Source: Kitasatospora xanthocidica (GTDB taxonomy: Bacteria; Actinomycetota; Actinomycetes; Streptomycetales; Streptomycetaceae). From it: a stretch of DNA of 53,361 nt. Both the position numbers and the translations under genes were made by a program. The stretch lies in NCBI RefSeq assembly GCF_014656195.1, contig NZ_BNBY01000011.1:1-53361 (forward strand), written 5' to 3'. Below the pieces are notes generated by a model that did not search any database, was not told the DNA's origin, and saw only the letters and a program-made list of their open reading frames with translations. Below, one piece after another: positions 1 through 7,937 of this stretch. Position 1 is the first letter of the stretch. The number at the start of each line of letters is the position of its first letter.

Positions 1-531
1 AACGCCATGCCCGGCATCGCCCACCGCGCCCCCGGCCCCATCGTCGCCCTCCTCGAAGACGAACGCGTCACCGTCGAACTCATCAACGACGGCGTCCACC
101 TCCACCCCTCCGTCCTCGACCTCGCCTACCGCACCGCCGGCCCCACCCGCGTCGCCCTCATCACCGACGCCATGGGCGCCGCCGGCATGGGCGACGGCCT
201 CTACCCCCTCGGCCCCCTCCAGGTCCAGGTCACCGACGGCGTGGCGATGCTCCCGGACGGCAGCTCCATCGCGGGATCGACGCTCACCCTCGACCGGGTC
301 TTCCGAAGATCGGTGACCGTGGGCAGGTTGCCACTGCCCGATGCCGTCGAGTCGCTGTCGGCGACCCCGGCCCGGCTGCTCGGCCTGAGCGACTCCATCG
401 GCTCGCTGGAGGCAGGCAAGCTCGCCGACCTCGTCGTGGTCGACTCCGACACCTACGACCTGGTCGCCGTCATGCGCCGCGGCCGCTGGATCCTCGGCGC
501 CGACCGCTTCCCCACGGTCGGGCCCGCCTGA
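1..531 (+). CDS. nagA: N-acetylglucosamine-6-phosphate deacetylase, C-terminal part (5' end outside window)
   Basis: Only the last 176 codons are present; the reading frame is open to the first base, so the gene starts before the window. The visible part begins with the NAMP of the family's LFNAMP motif and continues with ELINDGVHLHP and ITDAMGAAG (the catalytic Asp region), then the C-terminal EAGKLADLVVVD segment typical of the amidohydrolase beta-sandwich. The family removes acetate from GlcNAc-6-P (some members GalNAc-6-P) in the cytoplasm. The nearby SIS enzyme, ROK kinase and aldolase make amino-sugar breakdown the likely role. Third codon positions are almost all C up to about base 235 and become mixed C/G afterwards. 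Substrate (GlcNAc-6-P or GalNAc-6-P) cannot be decided from this part. Confidence 0.9.
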   Translation, partial: NAMPGIAHRAPGPIVALLEDERVTVELINDGVHLHPSVLDLAYRTAGPTRVALITDAMGAAGMGDGLYPLGPLQVQVTDGVAMLPDGSSIAGSTLTLDRVFRRSVTVGRLPLPDAVESLSATPARLLGLSDSIGSLEAGKLADLVVVDSDTYDLVAVMRRGRWILGADRFPTVGPA

Positions 532-686
532 CCGCTCCGCGCCGGGCCCCGAACGCCGACGGCCGCCCGGCCGCCCGTCCCGGGACGGAAGTGTCGGGTC
601 AACGTCGGGTGAACGTCGTGGCCGCCCGACCGCCCCGGGACCAGGATGGATGCCGAACCGCCCGACCTACCGACAAGGGGAAGCCC

Positions 687-1088
687 ATGCAGTTCAAGCC
701 CGCACGCCGCCTCGCGTCCCTCCTCGCGGTGACCGCGCTGACCGTCACCGGTCTCGGACTCTCGGCGGCGAGCGCGTCCGCCGCGACCGGATCCGACTCC
801 AACTCCGCGCACGGCGTGGACATCACGGGCTGGCACGACCAGGACAGCAACCCGTGGGTCTCCGCCCGGCTGTGCAACTACCAGAGCTCCGCGAACAGCT
901 TCTACTTCTGGATCAGGGACGCACAGACCGGCCGCGAAATCACCCCCTCGGGGCACATCACCCCCAACCTCGCCCCCGGACAGTGCGACTACGTCTACGG
1001 CGAGGACTCCGGCTCCGACGCGATCCAGGTCTACGCGAGGTCCGGAAGCGCCTGGACCTTCGGCACCGACCCGATCTACCTCGGCTGA
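687..1088 (+). CDS. Small secreted protein of unknown function
   Basis: A 133-residue protein. The ATG at 687 is preceded by AAGGGG six bases upstream and opens a classical Sec signal peptide (basic MQFKPARR, hydrophobic stretch to about residue 30, SAS-ASA cleavage near residue 33). The mature part is about 100 residues, rich in Ser, Tyr, Trp and Asp, with exactly two cysteines (63 and 100) that could form one disulfide. It looks like a beta-rich extracellular domain, but I do not recognise a family. It sits alone between nagA and the convergent aldolase operon. An upstream in-frame GTG start at 591 is possible but would put 32 polar residues before the signal peptide. Confidence 0.75.
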   Translation: MQFKPARRLASLLAVTALTVTGLGLSAASASAATGSDSNSAHGVDITGWHDQDSNPWVSARLCNYQSSANSFYFWIRDAQTGREITPSGHITPNLAPGQCDYVYGEDSGSDAIQVYARSGSAWTFGTDPIYLG

Positions 1089-1113
1089 CGGGCTCCCCCA
1101 CGACCTGACGGGC

Positions 1114-1956
1114 TCAGGCCGGCGGGGCCTTGAGGACGTGCAGGAGTCGGGTGACCTCCTGGGCCACCGCCGTCCGGCCGGGGCCGAGGTAGCGGCGGGT
1201 GTCGACGAGTGCCGGGTCGGCGGCGAGGGTGCGGCGGACGGCCCCGGTGAAGACCCGGTTCAGCTGGGTGGCGATGTTGACCTTGGTCATGCCGTGCTCG
1301 ACGGCGTGGGTGAGGTGTGCGTCGGCCACGCCGGAGGAGCCGTGCAGGACCAGGGGGACGGGGACGGTCCGGCGCAGTTCGGCGATCAGGCCGAAGTCGA
1401 GGACGGCGTCGCGGGTGGGCATGGCGTGGGAGGTGCCGACGGCGACGGCGAGGGCGTCGACGCCGGTGGACGCGACGAAGGCGGCCGCCTCGGCCGGGTC
1501 GGTCCGGGCGCCGGGGGCGTGCACGCCGTCCTTGCCGCCGACCTCGCCCAGTTCGGCCTCGACCCACACGCCCGTCGCGTGGCAGCGTTCGACGACCGCG
1601 GCGGTGACCCGGACGTTCTCCCCGTAGGGCAGCGCGGAGGCGTCGAACATGACCGAGCCGAAGCCGAGTCCGACCGCCTCGGCGACCAGCCCGGGCGAGG
1701 TCGCGTGGTCGAGGTGGACCGCGACCGGGACGGCGGCGGTACGGGCGGTGGCGAGCACCGCGGCGGCTATCGGGGCGAGTGCCCCGTGGTAGCGGACGGC
1801 GTTCTCGCTCAGTTGCAGGACCACCGGGGAGCCGGCCGCCTCGGCGCCGGCCACGATCGCCTGGGCGTGTTCGATCTGGATGACGTTGAAGGCGCCGACC
1901 CCGCGGGTGGCCTCGGCCGCGGGGGTGACGATGGCGCCGGTTCCGGTCAGGGGCAT
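1114..1956 (-). CDS. Class II ketose-bisphosphate aldolase (tagatose-/fructose-1,6-bisphosphate type)
   Basis: A 280-residue zinc aldolase. Visible signatures are GAFNVIQIEHAQAI at the N terminus, HLDHAT (residues 81-86; Asp83 catalytic, His84 zinc ligand), AELGEVGG (Glu135), GTSHAMP (His178), LVLHGSSG (His205) and KVNIAT (residue 225 onward). These are the class II aldolase metal and phosphate sites of the KbaY/GatY/FbaA family. The ATG at 1956 has a GAGGAG ribosome site. It is the last gene of a minus-strand operon after a SIS enzyme and a ROK kinase, with a 94-base gap to the kinase. That context favours tagatose-1,6-bisphosphate cleavage in galactosamine breakdown over glycolytic fructose-bisphosphate aldolase. 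Substrate choice is inference. Confidence 0.87.
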   Translation of the reverse strand: MPLTGTGAIVTPAAEATRGVGAFNVIQIEHAQAIVAGAEAAGSPVVLQLSENAVRYHGALAPIAAAVLATARTAAVPVAVHLDHATSPGLVAEAVGLGFGSVMFDASALPYGENVRVTAAVVERCHATGVWVEAELGEVGGKDGVHAPGARTDPAEAAAFVASTGVDALAVAVGTSHAMPTRDAVLDFGLIAELRRTVPVPLVLHGSSGVADAHLTHAVEHGMTKVNIATQLNRVFTGAVRRTLAADPALVDTRRYLGPGRTAVAQEVTRLLHVLKAPPA

Positions 1957-2050
1957 CGGGGGCTCCTCGGAGGGTGGAGGGGTCGGGCAGGGCCACCGCC
2001 TCGGCCGGCCGTCGCCAGGACGAGCACGGCGTTCGGCGTGCCGGCGAGGA

Positions 2051-2980
2051 TCACCGCTCGGCCTGCCGGCGCAGCAGGTCGTGGGCGAGGAGGGCGGCAC
2101 CCTGGCAGCCGGCCCGGTGGCCGAGTTCGGCCGGGACGATCTCCGGCGGCCGTTGGAAGGTGAGCCGTCCGGCGACCGCGGCGCGCAGGGGCGCGAGGTA
2201 GCGCTCGCCGGCCCGGGCGAGGCCGCCGCCGATCACGATCCGCTCGGGGTCGAGCAGGGTGACGGCGGTGGTCAGGGCGTCGGCGAGCGCTTCGACGGCT
2301 TCGGTCCAGACGGTGGCCGCGGTCGGGTCGCCGGCCGCCGCGCGTTCGCCGACGTCCTCGGCGGTGACGCCGCCCTCCCCGGTGGCGGCGGCGTAGCGGC
2401 GGGCGACGGCGGCCGCGGAGGCGACGGTCTCCAGGCAGCCCCGGCCGCCGCAGGGGCACGGGTCGCCGTCGGGACGGACCACCAGGTGTCCGAGTTCCCC
2501 GGCCCGGGTGTGGCTGCCGGTCACCGCCCGCCCGTTCGACACGACCGCCGCGGCGATGCCGGTGCCGACCGGGACGAACAGGAAGTCCCGGCTGCCGCGG
2601 CCCGCTCCGATCCTGGCCTCGGCCAGCCCGCCGGCCCGGACGTCGTGGCCGAGGGCGACCGGCAGTCCCAGTTCCTCGGCCAGCCGGGCCCGGACCGGGA
2701 GTCGGCGCCAGCCGAGGTTGGCCGCGAGGACGGCCGTCCCCGCGGCCTCGTCGACGATGCCGGGCACCACGATGCCGACCGCCGCCGGACGGTGTCGCTC
2801 GGCCAGTCGGCGGGCCGCCGCCAGGACGGTCTCCAGTACGGCGTCGGGGCCGCGTTCGGCGCCGGTCGGCCGGTGGTCGGTGTCGCGCAGGACGCCGTCC
2901 TCGCCGGCCGCGCCGCCCTTGACGGCGGTCCCTCCGACGTCGAGGGCGATCACGGTTGCGGCGGCGGCCGGGGTGGTCAC
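2051..2980 (-). CDS. ROK-family sugar kinase
   Basis: A 309-residue ROK kinase with no DNA-binding domain. It has the phosphate motif ALDVGGTAVKGG (residues 12-23), catalytic Asp in GHDVRAGG (Asp113), the ROK zinc motif GELGH...CPCGGRGCLE (His165, Cys175, Cys177, Cys182) and the C-terminal ERIVIGGG. ROK kinases phosphorylate hexoses or N-acetylhexosamines at O6 in the cytoplasm. The start is GTG at 2980, which overlaps the TGA of the SIS gene (GTGA), showing translational coupling. With NagA, a SIS enzyme and a bisphosphate aldolase nearby, GalNAc or GlcNAc kinase is the best guess, but glucokinase activity cannot be excluded. Confidence 0.9.
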   Translation of the reverse strand: MTTPAAAATVIALDVGGTAVKGGAAGEDGVLRDTDHRPTGAERGPDAVLETVLAAARRLAERHRPAAVGIVVPGIVDEAAGTAVLAANLGWRRLPVRARLAEELGLPVALGHDVRAGGLAEARIGAGRGSRDFLFVPVGTGIAAAVVSNGRAVTGSHTRAGELGHLVVRPDGDPCPCGGRGCLETVASAAAVARRYAAATGEGGVTAEDVGERAAAGDPTAATVWTEAVEALADALTTAVTLLDPERIVIGGGLARAGERYLAPLRAAVAGRLTFQRPPEIVPAELGHRAGCQGAALLAHDLLRRQAER

Positions 2981-3849
2981 GGCTGGGCCAGCACGATCGA
3001 GCGGGTCAGGTTGCGCGGCCGGTCGGGGTCCAGGCCGTGGGCTTCGGCCAGTGCCACGGCCAGCCGCTGGGCGCGCACCAGGTCGGCCAGCGGGTCGAGC
3101 GTGGTCACCGAGGTGACGGCGCCGATGGACCGGACCTCGTCGGCCAGTCCGGCCGGCGGCGCGCCGAAGAACCACACCACCCGGCCGGGGGCGGCGATGC
3201 TGATCGGGCCGTGCCGGTACTCCATCGCCGGGTAGGACTCGGTCCAGCTGCCGGAGGCCTCGCGGAGCTTGAGCGCAGCCTCGTTGGCCAGGCCGACCGT
3301 CCACCCGGTGCCGACGAAGGTGAACTGGCCCGCGGTGACGGCTCCTTCGGGCAGCGGACCGGCCAGTGCCCGGTCCGCCTGCTCGGGCAGATCGGCCGGG
3401 GCGAGGCCGAGGTGGCCGCGCAGCAGCGCGAGCGCGGTGGTGGCGAAGCGGGTCTGCACCACCGACCGCTCGTCGGCGAACTCCAGGCCGACCACGGTGT
3501 CCGCGGCCGTGGTGATCGGGGTGTCGAGGTCGCCGGTGAGTGCGACGGCGGGGGTGTGCCCGGCCCGGGCGAGGGCGGCGAGCACCTCGGTGGTCGTGCC
3601 GGAGCGGCTGATGGCGACCAGCCGGTCGTAGCGGCGGTCGGCCGGGTACTCGGAGGCCGCGAAGGCGTCGGTCTCCCCCAGCCCGGCCGTCTCGCGCAGC
3701 GCGGCGTAGGCCTGCGCGATGTAGAGCGAGGTGCCGCAGCCGATCACCGCGACCCGCTCGCCCCGCTCGGGCAGTCCGGCGGGCTCCAGGTCCAGGGCCC
3801 GGCGCCAGCACTCGGGCTGGCTGGCGATCTCCTGCTCGACGTAGCTCAT
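2977..3849 (-). CDS. Double SIS-domain sugar-phosphate isomerase/deaminase (AgaS/GlmS-like)
   Basis: A 290-residue protein with two SIS folds. The first carries IGCGTS (residues 36-41) and SRSGTTTE (81-88), the sugar-phosphate-binding Ser/Thr loop; the second carries KLREAS (194-199) and EYRHGP (210-215), the GlmS/AgaS-type active-site segment. There is no glutaminase domain, so it should act as an isomerase or deaminase on a hexosamine-6-phosphate. ATG at 3849 is chosen because GGAGGAG lies six bases upstream; an in-frame ATG at 3882 lacks one. First gene of the SIS-ROK-aldolase operon, downstream of a pair of matching operator-like repeats. AgaS (galactosamine-6-P deaminase/isomerase) is the favoured role by context; frlB-like deglycase is an alternative. 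Confidence 0.85.
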   Translation of the reverse strand: MSYVEQEIASQPECWRRALDLEPAGLPERGERVAVIGCGTSLYIAQAYAALRETAGLGETDAFAASEYPADRRYDRLVAISRSGTTTEVLAALARAGHTPAVALTGDLDTPITTAADTVVGLEFADERSVVQTRFATTALALLRGHLGLAPADLPEQADRALAGPLPEGAVTAGQFTFVGTGWTVGLANEAALKLREASGSWTESYPAMEYRHGPISIAAPGRVVWFFGAPPAGLADEVRSIGAVTSVTTLDPLADLVRAQRLAVALAEAHGLDPDRPRNLTRSIVLAQP

Positions 3850-3864
3850 GATGACTCCTCCGGG

Positions 3865-3890
3865 TGCGCATTTCTGCATCATTGTGCGCA
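3865..3890 (-). promoter_or_regulatory. Operator-like site, copy 1 (TGCGCA-N14-TGCGCA)
   Basis: TGCGCA at 3865-3870 and again at 3885-3890, each self-complementary, preceded by CGGG. The same layout recurs exactly 60 bases away (copy 2). It lies 16 bases upstream of the SIS start codon, so a bound repressor would block the operon. The cognate regulator is unknown. Confidence 0.5.
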
Positions 3891-3924
3891 GACTTGATTG
3901 CTCGTGACTACTACGCCTGACGGG

Positions 3925-3950
3925 TGCGCATGTTCGATCATTCCTACGCA
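3925..3950 (-). promoter_or_regulatory. Operator-like site, copy 2 (TGCGCA-N14-TACGCA)
   Basis: Second copy of the element at 3865: CGGGTGCGCAT, a 14-base spacer containing ATCATT, then TACGCAG. Length and spacing are identical to copy 1. Between the two lies the probable promoter for the SIS-ROK-aldolase operon; no sharp -35/-10 pair could be assigned. Confidence 0.5.
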
Positions 3951-3966
3951 GGGCAAAGGCCGCCGG

Positions 3967-6003
3967 TCAGCGCCAGTCGAGGAGCAGCCAGCCGCGGTGC
4001 GGCACGCTGCGGTCGAACCCGACGGTCCGGCCGTCCACCGTGGCCGCGACGGCCTCCGGCACGGCCAGCGGACTGAGCAGGGTGCCCCCGGTGCGGACGG
4101 GCTCGCCGGGCAGGTGCACCCTCGGCTCGGCCGGGTCGGCGCTGCCGTTGGCCACGGCGAGGCACCAGCCGTCCTCGGTACGGGTCAGGTGCGGCATCAG
4201 GTGCGGGCCGCCGGTGACCAGGGGCAGGGTCGGCCGGTCGCCCTCCAGGTGGCGGACCATGGCGTGCAGCAGCTCCCGGCCGTCGTCCCCGTACGGCAGC
4301 AGCTCCACTGCGGTGGCGGCCAGCACCGCGACCCGGCCGCCGAGCCCGTTGGTGAAGACGCACCGTCCGGCGCCCCAGACCCGCCGGTCCGGGGTGAGGA
4401 TCTCGGTCCAGGTCTCGGCGCCCGCCGCCGGCCGCAGCCGGGCCAGGGCGGGCTGGACGTTGACGCTCAGGTAGGCGCCCGCGCTCTCCCCGGCTGCCGC
4501 CACCGGCAGCACCCGCTCCATCGCGTACGGGCCCGGCGCGCCGGCACTCCCGCCGGCACCCCCACCGGCACTCCCACCGACCGCCTCCCGCTCCACGAGC
4601 TCCTCGACGCTCACCCCGAGCAGCTCGCCGAAGCCCCGGGCGGCGAGGATGTGCGCGGCGGTGCCGTCCAGCAGCAGGCCGCCGGCGAGCATCCGCCGCA
4701 GCTCGGCGTCGTCGAAGGCCCGGGCGAGCTGCCCGAACAGGACCCGGACCGGGGCGTCCTCGGCGGTGACCGGGACGCCGTGGCGGAGCAGGAAGTCCGC
4801 CGCCGGGCCCGGGTCCACGGCCAGTTCGGCGAGGTCGCCGCCCCGGCGGGTGCGGACGTGGGCCGCGGCCTCCTGGCGCACCGGCAGCGCCACGCCGTGG
4901 GTGCGCGGCGGGCCCGGCGCCCGGGCGGCGAGGTGATCGAGCGCGGGCCGGGAGCGGCGCAGCAGGTCGGCGACCTTCGGGAACCGCCCGGCCCGGCCCG
5001 ACTGCATGGGGTGGACGTTGAGGAACATCGCGTCCGAGCCGGCGAGTTGGGCGGCGACCAGCTCGGACCAGGTCTGGGTGTCGGACTTGGACCAGGCGGT
5101 GTGCGGCCAGTTCTCGATCTCGGGTTCGCTGCGCACGTGCGGCGGCCGCAGCGCCCGCTGGACCTCCAGCATCCAGAGGGAGAAGCTGAGTTCGCGGCCG
5201 GGCGCGTCCCCGTAGCGGGCGAAGTGGGGGCGGTGCGAGACCCGGCCGTCGATGGAGAGCGCGTCGAACAGGGCGGGCCAGTCCCGGCCCTCGACCGAGT
5301 GGACGCCAGGCTCGGAGCTCATCAGCCCGAGCTCGGTACGGCCGTCCGAGCGTTCGGCGACGGCCTTCGCGATCAGCTCGGCGACCTCCAGCTGCGCTGT
5401 GCGCCAGACCTGTTGCAGCATGGCGCGCCACGGGTGGGGGGTGCCGGGGACGGTCACGGCGGCGACCGCCCGCTCCCTGGTCACCCGCTCCCCCGTGAGG
5501 GCTTCGAGCCGCTCCAGCATGGCCGGTTCGAAGCCGCCGCCCCAGGTCAGCGGCGCGTGGTTGTGGTAGCGGAAGTCGTCCTCCAGCCACAGCACCCGCA
5601 GCCCGAGGTCGGCGAAGCGGGCGTAGTGCCCGGTGATCCAGGTGCGGAAGCGCGGGCAGGCGAAGGAGGCCTGGGCGGCGGCGACGTCACCGGCCGGGCC
5701 GACCATCGGGGCGAAGCCGAGCCGGTCGGCCCGGCCCCGGTCGGCGTGCCCGGCGGTCACCCAGGGGTTGAGGCTGACGTCGAGGCCGGCCTCGCGCAGG
5801 ACGGCGGTCGCGGTGGCGGCGGTCTCGTACAGCCGGTCCTCGGCCGGGCCGGCCGGGTGCCCGGCGTACAGTTCCTCGGCGCCGAGCAGCAGGACGGCCT
5901 CGTCGACCCCCGACTCCCGGCAGAACGCGGCGAGTTCGGCGGCCCGTTCGGCGGTGTCCGGGCCGGGGTGGAGCTGGAACCGCAGGTGGTACCTCGCGGG
6001 CAC
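3967..6003 (-). CDS. Uncharacterised TIM-barrel glycoside hydrolase-like protein
   Basis: A 678-residue cytoplasmic protein (no signal peptide). The first ~340 residues look like a TIM-barrel glycosidase: LWLEDDFRYHNH (Glu141, Asp142, Asp143), LMSSEPG (Glu231), SEPEIENWPHTAW (Glu293, 295, 297) and FLNVHP at strand-end positions. The region ~400-520 resembles the flavodoxin-like trimerisation domain that follows GH42 beta-galactosidase barrels, and a beta-domain closes the chain. A Gly/Ser-rich insert (about residues 500-520) is probably a linker. GTG at 6003 has AGGAG upstream. It is the last gene of the importer operon, so it probably acts on the imported oligosaccharide, but I cannot assign it to a known GH family. 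The glycosidase call is inference from fold-like motifs. Confidence 0.6.
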   Translation of the reverse strand: MPARYHLRFQLHPGPDTAERAAELAAFCRESGVDEAVLLLGAEELYAGHPAGPAEDRLYETAATATAVLREAGLDVSLNPWVTAGHADRGRADRLGFAPMVGPAGDVAAAQASFACPRFRTWITGHYARFADLGLRVLWLEDDFRYHNHAPLTWGGGFEPAMLERLEALTGERVTRERAVAAVTVPGTPHPWRAMLQQVWRTAQLEVAELIAKAVAERSDGRTELGLMSSEPGVHSVEGRDWPALFDALSIDGRVSHRPHFARYGDAPGRELSFSLWMLEVQRALRPPHVRSEPEIENWPHTAWSKSDTQTWSELVAAQLAGSDAMFLNVHPMQSGRAGRFPKVADLLRRSRPALDHLAARAPGPPRTHGVALPVRQEAAAHVRTRRGGDLAELAVDPGPAADFLLRHGVPVTAEDAPVRVLFGQLARAFDDAELRRMLAGGLLLDGTAAHILAARGFGELLGVSVEELVEREAVGGSAGGGAGGSAGAPGPYAMERVLPVAAAGESAGAYLSVNVQPALARLRPAAGAETWTEILTPDRRVWGAGRCVFTNGLGGRVAVLAATAVELLPYGDDGRELLHAMVRHLEGDRPTLPLVTGGPHLMPHLTRTEDGWCLAVANGSADPAEPRVHLPGEPVRTGGTLLSPLAVPEAVAATVDGRTVGFDRSVPHRGWLLLDWR

Positions 6004-6013
6004 GCGGGTCTCC

Positions 6014-6880
6014 TCATTTGACGCTGCCGGCGGTGAGGCCGGCGCGCCAGAAGCGTTGCAGGGACAGGAACAGGACGACCAGCGGGACGGCCGAGACCAT
6101 GGCGGCGGTGACCACCACGTTGAGCGGCACGGCGCCGGGGCCGAGCGCCCGCTGCGCCTGCCAGCCCACGACCCCGACGGTGACCGGCTGGAGGTGGTCG
6201 TCGGCCAGCATCAGGACGGGCAGGAGGTAGTTGGTCCAGATGGCGACGAACTGGAACAGGAAGACGGTGACCAGGGCCGGGGACATCACCCGCAGCGCGA
6301 TGGTGGCGAAGATCCGCAGCTCGCCGGCGCCGTCGATCCGCCCGGCCTCGATGAGCTCGTCGGGCACCGAGGCGGCGGCGTAGATCCGGGCGAGGTAGAC
6401 GCCGAACGGGCTGACCATGCTCGGCAGCAGCACCGCCCAGTAGGTGTTCACCAGGTGGAGTTCGGAGAACATCAGGTAGAGCGGGACGGCCAGCAACGGC
6501 TGCGGGACGAGCACGGCGGCGAGCACCCCGTTGAAGGTCAGCTCCCGGCCGCGGAACCGGTACTTGGCCAGCGCGTAGCCCGCCATCGCGGAGATCAGGG
6601 TGCTGACGCCGGCGCCGCCCAGCGCGTAGAGGGCGCTGTTGCCCAGCCATTCCCAGTAGACGCCGTCCTGGCGGGTGAACACCTGCGTCAGGTTGTCGAA
6701 GAGGGCGAAGTCGCCGAACCAGAAGCCGTTCCCGGTGAAGAGGCCGGCGCTGGTCTTGGTGGAGGCGACCAGCAGCCACCACACCGGGGCGAGGAAGTAG
6801 ACGGAGGCGACCAGCAGCACGCCGAGGACGAGCCAGCGGGAGGCGCCGGGTCGGGCGGCACGCGTGGGGGTGGTGTTCAC
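6014..6880 (-). CDS. Carbohydrate ABC transporter permease (MalG type)
   Basis: A 288-residue inner-membrane protein with six predicted helices and the EAA loop ELIEAGRIDGAGELRIF (about residues 175-191) that contacts the ATPase. Start is GTG at 6880, overlapping the TGA of the upstream permease by four bases (GTGA). No ATPase is encoded in the operon; in streptomycetes such CUT1 importers share the multitasking ATPase MsiK encoded elsewhere. Part of binding protein - permease - permease - glycosidase-like operon, importing an oligosaccharide or glycoside. Confidence 0.92.
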   Translation of the reverse strand: MNTTPTRAARPGASRWLVLGVLLVASVYFLAPVWWLLVASTKTSAGLFTGNGFWFGDFALFDNLTQVFTRQDGVYWEWLGNSALYALGGAGVSTLISAMAGYALAKYRFRGRELTFNGVLAAVLVPQPLLAVPLYLMFSELHLVNTYWAVLLPSMVSPFGVYLARIYAAASVPDELIEAGRIDGAGELRIFATIALRVMSPALVTVFLFQFVAIWTNYLLPVLMLADDHLQPVTVGVVGWQAQRALGPGAVPLNVVVTAAMVSAVPLVVLFLSLQRFWRAGLTAGSVK

Positions 6881-7851
6881 AGGGCGTCTCCCCGGCGTTG
6901 GACGAGCTTGAGGAAGCCGAAGGACAGCACCAGGGCCAGCAGCGCGAGCACCACGGACTCGGTCGCGGCGAGGTTGAAGTTGTTGGCGTCCACGGCGTTG
7001 TAGGCGGCGTAGACGGGGGTGTAGCCGCTGCTCAGGTTGGGGGCGACGTTGTGCAGGATCGCCGGCTCGTTGTACAGCTGGGCGGTGCCGATGATGGAGA
7101 ACACCGTGGTCAGCACCAGGGCCGGACGGATCATCGGCACCTTGATCCGCCAGGCGATGCCGAAGGCGGAGCAGCCGTCCATCACGGCGGCCTCGCTCAG
7201 CTCGGCCGGGACGGACTGCAGGGCGGAGTGGATGATCAGCATGTTGTAGCCGGTCCAGCCCCAGGTCAGCATGTTGCCGATGGTCGCGCCGAGCATGCCG
7301 TCGGAGGTCAGGTTCAGGTGCAGGCCGAGGTGTTCGGCCGCGGCCGTGATCGGGCTGAGCCCGGGGGCGACCAGGTACGACCACATGATCGCGCCGACCA
7401 CCCCGGGCAGGGCGTACGGCAGAAAGAACGCCAGCCGGAAGAACCGCTTGAACATCGTCGACTTCGCGTCCAGGAGCAGCGCCAGCACGAGCGCCAGCAG
7501 CAGCATCAGCGGCACCTGGACCAGGCCGATCAGCAGCACCCGCAGCAGCGAGCCGCGGAACTCCGGATCGCCCAGCGCGGTGGCGTAGTTGCCCAGCCCG
7601 GCGAACACCTCGGTGGGGGCCGAGAGGCCGAGGCCGGAGCGCCGCAGCCGGAACAGGCTCTGGTACACGGTGTAGCCGATCGGCGCCAGGTAGAGGCCCG
7701 TGAAAAGCAGTAGGAAGGGGGCCAGGAACAGCAGGGCGGTCCGGGCCCGGCTGCGCGGGCGTGCGGCGGCGGCGGTCCGGGTGGCGGTCCGGGCGGCGCC
7801 GGGCCCGCCCGGGTCCCGCGGTGCCGTCCGCCCGGCCGGGGCGGTGGTCAT
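6877..7851 (-). CDS. Carbohydrate ABC transporter permease (MalF type)
   Basis: A 324-residue permease: about 40 polar residues (Pro/Arg/Ala rich), then helix TALLFLAPFLLLFTGLYLAP and five further helices, with the EAA loop ELSEAAVMDGCSAFGIAW. ATG at 7851 has GAGAGG upstream. Partner of the MalG-type permease (4-base overlap) and of the lipoprotein binding protein that precedes it. Substrate is not visible from the permease; the ROK/aga-like neighbourhood suggests amino sugars or galactosides. Confidence 0.92.
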   Translation of the reverse strand: MTTAPAGRTAPRDPGGPGAARTATRTAAAARPRSRARTALLFLAPFLLLFTGLYLAPIGYTVYQSLFRLRRSGLGLSAPTEVFAGLGNYATALGDPEFRGSLLRVLLIGLVQVPLMLLLALVLALLLDAKSTMFKRFFRLAFFLPYALPGVVGAIMWSYLVAPGLSPITAAAEHLGLHLNLTSDGMLGATIGNMLTWGWTGYNMLIIHSALQSVPAELSEAAVMDGCSAFGIAWRIKVPMIRPALVLTTVFSIIGTAQLYNEPAILHNVAPNLSSGYTPVYAAYNAVDANNFNLAATESVVLALLALVLSFGFLKLVQRRGDAL

Positions 7852-7937
7852 GCGTGTGCTGCCTCTCGGTCGGTGGGCGGCCCCGCACCCGTGGGGGTGG
7901 CGCGGGGCCGCGGTACGGGGAGCCGGGCGGCGGGGCG

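Noticed and set aside
1076..1996. Long open frames on alternative strands and frames (hundreds of codons, Arg/Pro/Gly rich) across nearly every real gene
   Set aside because: Typical of GC-rich DNA: their composition is low-complexity, they lack ribosome sites and motifs, and they lie inside genes with strong family signatures.
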